DNA from: Paraimprobicoccus trichonymphae
Lineage (GTDB): Bacteria > Bacillota > Clostridia > Oscillospirales > Acutalibacteraceae
DNA length: 64,000 bases
Assembly (NCBI GenBank): GCA_036322875.1
Contig: AP027925.1
Coordinates: 620,001-684,000 of the forward strand
Direction of reading: 5' to 3'
Shown here: positions 58,351-64,000 of the stretch, in pieces
How the letters are laid out: each line of letters opens with the position of its first letter
Numbering within the stretch: the first letter of the stretch is position 1
Translations under genes and position numbers: made by a program
Notes under the pieces: model-generated
Database searches by the model: none
Seen by the model: only the letters and a program-made list of their open reading frames with translations
What the model was told of the DNA's origin: nothing

Positions 58351-59010
58351 TTATAAATTCAGCTTTTCATTTACTATATCAAACACAATATTAAAAGATT
58401 GATTCAAATCATAATAAGTGGTATCTATTATTACAGCATCCTCGGCAGAAATTAAAGGTGATATTTTTCTGTGAGAATCATTAAAATCCCTTTGTTTTAT
58501 GGTTTTTAAAACCTCTTCATAATTTATATTAAAATTTTTTTTATCCAAAAATTCTTTGTACCTCCTTTGAGCTCTTGCTTCAACAGTGGCAGTTAAAAAA
58601 ATTTTTATATTTGCAAACGGAAGAATAACTGTTCCTATATCTCTTCCATCCATTATTGTATTGTTGTTTTTAGCAAAATCTCTTTGAGTTCCTAATAAAA
58701 AATCTCTAATTATTTTAAAATTAGAGATTTTGGAAGCTATGCTGGATATATTATTTTCCCTGATTTTTTTCGTTATATTTTCAGACCCTAAAAACACATT
58801 ATTATTTTTAAAAAATATTTTTATATGTTTTAAATTTGATGACAAAATTTCCATATTTTCATAATTTAAATTATTAGACACAAGATAATATGCAATTGAT
58901 CTATACAGTGCCCCCGTGTCCAAATATATGAAATTTAATTTTTCAGCTAAAATTTTAGAGATTGTGCTTTTACCAGCCCCCGCGGGACCATCTATAGCAA
59001 TAGAAATCAT
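58351..59010 (-). CDS. cmk: Cytidylate kinase
   Basis: 219 residues. Phosphorylates CMP and dCMP. P-loop GPAGAGKST (8-16), YLDTGALYRSIA, MDGRDIGTVILP, RAQRRYKEF and the lid region QRDFNDSHRKISPL are all present. In Firmicutes it often precedes plsC and ispH; not here. No strong ribosome binding site; AGAGAG is about 9 nt upstream. Confidence 0.95.
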   Translation of the reverse strand: MISIAIDGPAGAGKSTISKILAEKLNFIYLDTGALYRSIAYYLVSNNLNYENMEILSSNLKHIKIFFKNNNVFLGSENITKKIRENNISSIASKISNFKIIRDFLLGTQRDFAKNNNTIMDGRDIGTVILPFANIKIFLTATVEARAQRRYKEFLDKKNFNINYEEVLKTIKQRDFNDSHRKISPLISAEDAVIIDTTYYDLNQSFNIVFDIVNEKLNL

Positions 59011-59254
59011 AATTAAGTTTTACTCTCTTTCAAAATCATTACAAAAAAACACCGACATCCAAAACTGTATACTTTAGTTGAAAATTTTCTATTTTAACAT
59101 ACAGTTTAAGCTTTACATAAATGTTTCAATTTGCTTCAAAAATACCCATACATATTCTTTTTTATTATATTACATGAAATATTATTGCACAAGCATAACT
59201 ACTTCTAATTATAAAAATAACTATAATTTTGAATTTTTTTCAACAATAATTTAA

Positions 59255-59775
59255 TTTTGATTTTTGCCTAGCAAAGTTTAAATAATCAATACTTTTTGAC
59301 ATATCAAAATTCTATTGATTTGTCAATTTCTTAATTAACTTTAATAAATCTTCATTTACAAAACAATCAAAAACACTCGACTCTGTTAACCTTTTGCCAC
59401 GTTCAAACTCATTATCGTTTAAAATTAAGCCAACATAAGCTTTCCTCAAACCGCCGCTATAAAAACTTACTTAGCCCTCATAAATCAACTTCAAATTCCT
59501 TGTTTTAGATTCTTATACACATTTAGTGAAAATCTTCTCTCGGAAATTTTTGCAATAGGTGCTTACTGTGTTTGGTTCACATCTGCAATTTTCGTGCGCA
59601 GTTAGGTTTTTGAAAAAAACAGAAAAAGTTTATTGATTTTTTGTGTGCTTAAACGTCGATACTTCCTTGTTTTTATAGTATCCCATTCCTTTAGATGCTA
59701 TACAAGAGCCTCTATTAATATTTTTTATTATACATTTCTTACAATTTGGATATTCTCGAATTTTCATGGGTAATT
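59255..59775 (-). pseudogene. IS1595-family transposase remnant, copy 2
   Basis: Near-copies of parts of the 29985-30560 remnant: TTTTTGACATATCAAAATTC at the 3' side and GCGCAGTTAGGTTTTTGAAA at the 5' side. Minus-strand pieces: KCIIKNINRGSCIASKGMGY, YSGGLRKAYVGLILNDNEF, FVNEDLLKLIKKLTNQ. The DDE block present in copy 1 (GESYFG) is deleted here, but the C-terminal part is better kept. Confidence 0.65.
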
Positions 59776-59905
59776 TATATATATTAAATTATTAATATCA
59801 GTTAACAATATTAATTTTTTTAATGTTTCACTATCCATTATATATTAAATTACTATTCACAGCAAAAATTTTTACTCTTAAATATCTTAATTGTAATATT
59901 TTAAC
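59776..59905. other. Intergenic upstream of the RNase J operon
   Basis: AT-rich, no feature other than a TATATATTAAATTATTA repeat (written in part TATATATTAAATT) seen twice near 59775 and 59840. Confidence 0.35.
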
Positions 59906-59936
59906 TTGACAAAAATAAAAATTAATTTACTATATT
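59906..59936 (+). promoter_or_regulatory. Candidate promoter of the rnj operon
   Basis: TTGACA (59906-59911), 19 bp, TATATT (59931-59936). Perfect -35 but a long spacer, so uncertain. Confidence 0.45.
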
Positions 59937-60042
59937 TAGTTACAAGGTTTGTACGGATTTTTTTGCAGGTTAGAATTTTTTTGTTTAACGTGTGACTTTT
60001 TATTTGAAAAACATTTTATATATTACATTGGAGGTAGTTTCG

Positions 60043-61794
60043 ATGAGTGATTTAAGCGTAAATAATGATGGACCTAGAGCTGTTAGCTTTGAACCAAATG
60101 GTACTGGATATATCAGAAAAAATATAATTAAAATTCATCCTAAAGTAAAAGTTATATTTTTAGGTGGTCTTAATCAGATAGGTAAGAATATTACTTTATT
60201 TGAATACAATAATGAGATTTTTATTTTAGATTGTGGTATGGCTTTTCCAGATAGTGAAATGTTTGGAATAGATTTAGTTATACCTGATTTTTCTTATTTA
60301 GTTAGTAACAAAAATAAAATTTCTGGTTTAATAGTCACACATGGTCATGAAGATCATATAGGTGCTATACCGTATTTATTGAATAAAATTAATATTCCGA
60401 TATATGGTACTGCTTTAACTATAGGTTTAATACAAAGTAAGTTAAAAGAACGTAGAATGCTTGGAAATGCAAAGCTAAATACTATAACTGTCGGACAATC
60501 TATAATTTTAGGAAATTTTAAAATTGAATTTATACATGTTAACCATTCTATACCTGATGCTGTGGGATTGGCTATACATTCACCCGCAGGTATTATAGTT
60601 CATACAGGAGATTTTAAAATAGATTGCACACCTGCAAGAGGTGAAATGATAGATTTGGCAAAATTTGCTGAATTTGGCAAAAGAGGTGTTTTGGCTCTTA
60701 TGGCTGATTCAACAAATGCTGATAGAGATGGTTATACTGCTACTGAAAAAATAATTAATCAATCATTTGAAAATTTATTTCAAAAAGCTGGTAATAAGAG
60801 AATAGTAATAGCAACTTTTGCTTCGAATATTGGAAGAATTAAGCAAATTATAGATTGTGCTATTAAATATAAAAGAAAAGTAGCTTTTTCAGGTCGTAGT
60901 ATGTTAAATTACATAGCTATTGCCAAGCAGTTAAATTATATAGAAGTTCCTGATGCTGTGATTATAGATATTGAACTAGTTACTAAATACACTTATAGTG
61001 AAATAGTATTAGTTTCTACTGGAAGTCAGGGTGAACCAATGTCTGCTTTGTACAGAATGGCTTATTCTGAGCATAAAAAAATTACAGTGGGGCCAAATGA
61101 TTTTATTATAATTTCTGCTACTCCTATTCCTGGAAATGAAAAAACAGTGAATAGTATTATTAATGAATTAATGAAATTAGGTTGCGAAGTTATCCATGAG
61201 TCAATGTATGAAATTCACGTTTCTGGTCATGCATGTCAAGAAGAGCTTAAAATAATTCATGGTTTGGTTAAGCCTAAGTATTTTATTCCTGTACACGGTG
61301 AGTTCAAACATTTAAGAAAACACGCTGAAATAGCTAAAAATATGGGAACGCCAAGTGAAAATATATATGTAGGAAATAGTGGTGACGTTATAGAGATTTC
61401 TCAAAAAGGTATTAAAAAAGTCAGTGAAATAACTTTAGAACCGATATATGTCGATGGATCTGGTGTTGGAGATGTAGGAAGCATAGTTTTAAACGACAGA
61501 AAACATTTAGGTCAAGATGGTTTGATAGTTTCTGTTGTAACTTTAAACCGTGCAGATAAACACATAGTTTCCGGTCCTGATATAGTTTCTCGAGGATTTG
61601 TCTATGTAAAAGAATCTGAAAAATTAATTCGGGAAGCTAGATATACAGTCACAAAAGCGATTGAATTTTGTATTGCACAAAATACTAAAGATTGGAATAA
61701 TATAAGAACTAAAATTAGAGATGATTTGTACAAGTTGTTTTATTCTAGAACCAAAAGAAATCCTGTTATTTTACCTGTTATAATGGAAGTTTGA
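60043..61794 (+). CDS. rnjA: Ribonuclease J
   Basis: 583 residues from ATG 60043 after TGGAGG; the open frame extends upstream to 59992 but without ribosome binding site. Beta-CASP metallo-beta-lactamase: VIFLGGLNQIGKNI, metal site VTHGHEDHIG (about residues 98-107), HTGDFKID, ADSTNADRDGYT, then GRSM, TGSQGEPMSALYRM, and motif C HVSGHACQEE plus PVHGE. Both endonuclease and 5'-3' exonuclease for mRNA decay and 16S maturation in Firmicutes. First gene of a three-gene operon with replication genes. Confidence 0.95.
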   Translation: MSDLSVNNDGPRAVSFEPNGTGYIRKNIIKIHPKVKVIFLGGLNQIGKNITLFEYNNEIFILDCGMAFPDSEMFGIDLVIPDFSYLVSNKNKISGLIVTHGHEDHIGAIPYLLNKINIPIYGTALTIGLIQSKLKERRMLGNAKLNTITVGQSIILGNFKIEFIHVNHSIPDAVGLAIHSPAGIIVHTGDFKIDCTPARGEMIDLAKFAEFGKRGVLALMADSTNADRDGYTATEKIINQSFENLFQKAGNKRIVIATFASNIGRIKQIIDCAIKYKRKVAFSGRSMLNYIAIAKQLNYIEVPDAVIIDIELVTKYTYSEIVLVSTGSQGEPMSALYRMAYSEHKKITVGPNDFIIISATPIPGNEKTVNSIINELMKLGCEVIHESMYEIHVSGHACQEELKIIHGLVKPKYFIPVHGEFKHLRKHAEIAKNMGTPSENIYVGNSGDVIEISQKGIKKVSEITLEPIYVDGSGVGDVGSIVLNDRKHLGQDGLIVSVVTLNRADKHIVSGPDIVSRGFVYVKESEKLIREARYTVTKAIEFCIAQNTKDWNNIRTKIRDDLYKLFYSRTKRNPVILPVIMEV

Positions 61795-61795
61795 T

Positions 61796-62401
61796 ATGAG
61801 ATATAAATTAAACCCAGATTTGTTAGGCACTAGTTTTATAATTCCAGATTTTGTAATGGATAAATATATAAATATTTTAGATTTTTTTCAGCTAAAGGTT
61901 TTGCTTTTTATTTTAAGAAACCCGAGTAGAAATTTTTACATTGAAAATATTTCGAATTTTTTAGATTTAGAATGCAAAGTAATAAAAGATTCATTAAATT
62001 TTTTGTTAAAACATGAAATTATAGTTGGATCTGATTTGGAATTTGAAAGTGACATTTGTTTATTAATAAAAGAATCTGAGGTTGCTTTTGGAAGATTATT
62101 ATCCGGAAATGATTTAGATATTTTAATAGATTTGTATAAAAGTAAAAATTTACCAATAGAATTAATTGTGTTTTTAATTAATTACTGTAAATCGATAAAT
62201 AGGGCAACTATACCGTATATAAAAGCTGTAGGTATTTCTTGGTCAAAAAAAGACATTAATACAGTTGCTAAAGCACAGTCTCATTTAGTTGCAAATAAGA
62301 AATCAATAAAAGTTCTAGTTGGTAAACCATCATATAACTTAGAAGAATATGAATTATATAATAAAAAATACCTAGAAAATAATTATGGCGGCAAAAAGTG
62401 A
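61796..62401 (+). CDS. DnaD-domain replication protein
   Basis: 201 residues, starts one base after the rnj stop. N-terminal winged helix-like region (FQLKVLLFILRNPSRNFY), then a DnaD-type C-terminal domain (LIDLYKSKNLPIELIVFLINYC; YIKAVGISWSKKDINT). The YIxxxxxxW pattern is the DnaD/DnaB family signature. With the downstream AAA+ loader it forms the Firmicute primosome pair, helping load the replicative helicase. Overlaps the next gene by 4 nt (GTGA). Confidence 0.82.
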   Translation: MRYKLNPDLLGTSFIIPDFVMDKYINILDFFQLKVLLFILRNPSRNFYIENISNFLDLECKVIKDSLNFLLKHEIIVGSDLEFESDICLLIKESEVAFGRLLSGNDLDILIDLYKSKNLPIELIVFLINYCKSINRATIPYIKAVGISWSKKDINTVAKAQSHLVANKKSIKVLVGKPSYNLEEYELYNKKYLENNYGGKK

Positions 62402-63342
62402 AATATGATTTAAAAGTGTTTGAAAAAGTAAGAAATGAAATTTATAATCTGAAAATTTTAAAAATAGAAGAAGCCAAAAAAAGGCAAAAATTGTTGTATG
62501 AAAAATATCCGGAAATAGAAAATTATAGAAATATAAAAAAATCTGTTTCTGCTGAAATTGCTAAAATAATAATAAACAAACAAGATGTTCCAGAAGAACT
62601 CAAAAAATTGAAAGAAAAAGTCGAAAATTTAAATAAAAAAATAGAAAAAATTTTAAAATTTGAAAATCTTAATTTAAGCTATTTTGAAATTAATTATAAT
62701 TGCAAAATTTGCGATGATACTGGTTTTAAAAGAAATGGTACAATGTGTGATTGTTTTAAAGAATTATTAAAAAAAGAAAATGTAAAAAATTTGCGTGAAT
62801 TTGAAAATTTTAAGTTTGAAGATTTTGACCTTAAACATTATTCTTTTAAAAATTTGTCAGAAATGAAAATAATTTTAAATTTTTGTAAAGATTATGCTAA
62901 AAAGTTTAATTTTTCATTTGAAAGTGTAGTGATGACAGGAAAAACAGGATTAGGAAAAACACATTTAGCTATTGCTATAGCTGATGTTTTGATTGGTAAA
63001 AATTTTTCAGTGATATATAGTTCGTTTCCAGAAATAGTTGCAAATTTAGAGAAAAGCAGATTTTCAAAAAATTTTAATTATGATAACTTAATAGATTGTG
63101 ATTTTTTAATTTTAGACGATTTTGGCGAAGAAAGTAGGTCTAATTTTTCAAATTCAATTGTTTACAATATCATAAATAATAGAATTTTACTTAAAAAACC
63201 ATATATTATAATTACTAATCTTTCTGTAGCGGAAGTAGAAATTAATTATAGTGAAAAAATTTTCTCTAGAATACTTGGTAGCTGTAAAATATTGTGTTTC
63301 GTTGGGAAAGATATGCGAGTGAAAAAATCATATAAAACTTAA
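62398..63342 (+). CDS. DnaC/DnaI-type helicase loader ATPase
   Basis: 314 residues from GTG 62398 overlapping the preceding stop. N-terminal coiled coil (5-90), a zinc knuckle (CKICDDTG at 102-109, CDC at 117-119) as in DnaI-like loaders, then an AAA+ domain: Walker A GKTGLGKTH (181-189), Walker B DFLILDDFG, sensor motif IITNLS, and the Arg-finger region IFSRILGSC. Loads the DnaB/DnaC helicase at oriC and at stalled forks. Translational coupling with the DnaD-like gene supports joint action. Confidence 0.9.
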   Translation: MKYDLKVFEKVRNEIYNLKILKIEEAKKRQKLLYEKYPEIENYRNIKKSVSAEIAKIIINKQDVPEELKKLKEKVENLNKKIEKILKFENLNLSYFEINYNCKICDDTGFKRNGTMCDCFKELLKKENVKNLREFENFKFEDFDLKHYSFKNLSEMKIILNFCKDYAKKFNFSFESVVMTGKTGLGKTHLAIAIADVLIGKNFSVIYSSFPEIVANLEKSRFSKNFNYDNLIDCDFLILDDFGEESRSNFSNSIVYNIINNRILLKKPYIIITNLSVAEVEINYSEKIFSRILGSCKILCFVGKDMRVKKSYKT

Positions 63343-63410
63343 CAAAAAAACTCTAATTTTAATAATTAGAATTTACGTTTAAAAATTTATATCAATTAAC
63401 TAAACACATA

Positions 63411-63690
63411 TTTTTATATAAATTCGCGATAAAACCGCTAAATATTTATTTTAGCGGATGAATCGTAAAAATATTGACCAAAAATAATAGTATGCTAAAA
63501 TTATAAAGAGATGGTGTTTCAGCGAATACCAAGTTGAAACTTCAAGCATTAAAAATTAAATACTGCGAGGCTCACGGGAATTTACGTTTGGGAAGCTTAC
63601 GTAAGACGAGTAATCGCTTAGGGCGTAGAATCAAAAATTTGCTTGATATTTAGTCAAGTAGAGTGTCGGTAATTATTTATTACTTCAACT
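63411..63690 (+). ncRNA. Family-1 element copy B: candidate small RNA with its own promoter
   Basis: The best-preserved copy. Order: TTTATATAAATTCGCG, hairpin CCGCTAAATA/TTTTAGCGG, promoter at 63474-63501, then a body with TTGAAACTTCAAGCATTAAA, ATACTGCGAGGCTCACGGG, AGCTTACGTAAGACGAGTAA, CGCTTAGGGCGTAGAATC and TTTGCTTGAT, ending about AGAGTGTCGGTAATTATTTA. Long stretches are identical to copy A. CAAGCA/TGCTTG and CTGCG/CGTAG can pair around a CTTACGTAAG palindrome. No coding potential. A plausible transcript starts near 63508. Lies downstream of the helicase loader gene. Confidence 0.6.
63474..63501 (+). promoter_or_regulatory. Extended -10 promoter of family-1 copy B
   Basis: TTGACC (63474-63479), 16 bp, TAAAAT (63496-63501), with TG one base before the -10. 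Spacer and hexamers are conserved in copy A. Confidence 0.65.
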
Positions 63691-63708
63691 GCTATAAGAT
63701 TGTTTTCA

Positions 63709-63855
63709 TTAAGCTTGTATGAAATAGCATTTTTTCATTTGCCTGTTCAGTAACACATACCATTCAAGAGATCTTATTGAACCCTCGTTATCTGCTAATG
63801 AACTTGCAGTAACTGCACTTTGTATATTAAGACGCATATTGAAATCAACACTCAT
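63709..63855 (-). CDS. Possible small protein, 48 residues
   Basis: ATG 63855 opens MSVDFNMRLNIQSAVTASSL, ADNEGSIRSLEWYVLLNRQM, KKCYFIQA. Codon content looks more protein-like than neighbouring frames, but there is only a weak AG-rich upstream sequence. Not recognised. It may also be the start of a gene broken by frameshift. Confidence 0.3.
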   Translation of the reverse strand: MSVDFNMRLNIQSAVTASSLADNEGSIRSLEWYVLLNRQMKKCYFIQA

Positions 63856-64000
63856 TATATATTTCTACTTTTAATTTTTATATTTTAATGTACATATGAA
63901 ATAATAAAATTAAACCATGCACTTATATTTTAAAATATTAATATAAAAAACAAGTAAAACAAATTTTTGATGCTATAGGCACAAATATGTTACGTCGACA

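Noticed and set aside
63411..63690. 6S RNA as identity of family 1
   Set aside because: It has a promoter and a long imperfect hairpin, but the closing stem and open-bubble consensus could not be matched, and several diverged copies per 64 kb would be unusual.

Overview
The window comes from a very AT-rich Gram-positive-type chromosome, most likely a member of the Clostridia (Ruminococcaceae/Oscillospirales-like). The evidence is: sigma-G (SigG) and a SpoIIIAH-like protein, both specific to endospore-forming Firmicutes; RNase J; a DnaD-like protein beside a DnaC/DnaI-type helicase loader; GGAGG ribosome binding sites with frequent TTG starts; and TTGACA/TATAAT promoters. Core genes are intact, while accessory genes are riddled with frameshifts and at least six insertion-sequence (IS) families survive mostly as wrecks. 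Gene clusters that are normally contiguous are broken: pheS without pheT, mreD without mreBC, potD without potABC, the S10 operon stopping after rpsQ, and an rRNA operon with no 5S. This looks like a genome under reduction after host restriction, for example an insect- or protist-associated endosymbiont. That lifestyle is an inference.

Layout. 1-6573: a small exported protein of a local paralogous family, a giant GLUG-repeat surface protein, and rluD. 7089-14437: cdsA (apparently with an ATT start), a broken secreted protein, comEC with an in-frame stop, sigG, an IS1 insA and a phosphoglucomutase. 14544-17779: pheS, two paralogous short peptides with a Gly-Gly-Lys-Lys motif, and a metallophosphoesterase. 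17838-23017: rRNA operon on the minus strand (16S, tRNA-Ala, tRNA-Ile, 23S, tRNA-Asn). 23098-25557: mreD, tRNA-Met, tRNA-Glu and a membrane protein with an extreme Ala/Glu/Lys tail. 25797-30560: a PASTA pseudokinase, a double-glycine-leader peptide upstream of a ruined kinase, and IS remains. 30715-36326: S10 ribosomal protein operon (rpsJ to rpsQ), interrupted between rplW and rplB. 37026-50749: potD, mraY, tRNA-Leu and ftsW among IS copies, a broken MBL-fold protein, a group II intron fragment and unknown genes. 51161-59010: rpsO, recJ, three tandem copies of the small exported-protein family, a palindrome of two IS630 remnants, a spoIIIAH-like gene and cmk. 60043-63342: rnj, a DnaD-like gene and a helicase-loader gene in one operon.

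Two dispersed non-coding families were found by comparing intergenic regions with each other. Family 1 (about 200-250 bp) is clear at 28795-29040 and 63411-63690, where each copy carries its own promoter (TTGAC, 16 bp, TGC, TARAAT); weaker relatives lie at 612-795, 7943-8165 and 6985-7070. Family 2 (about 80-150 bp, ending in a hairpin followed by GTTCACT-like sequence) lies inside the S10 operon and twice downstream of rpsO; it resembles the right end and guide-RNA region of IS200/IS605-type elements.

Functionally, the intact part supports translation (ribosomal proteins, rRNA, tRNAs, pheS, rluD), RNA decay (RNase J), DNA replication and repair (loader, RecJ, Cmk), and envelope synthesis (mraY, ftsW, mreD, cdsA, phosphoglucomutase). 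The variable part is small exported or leader-type peptides, a giant surface protein and decaying mobile DNA.
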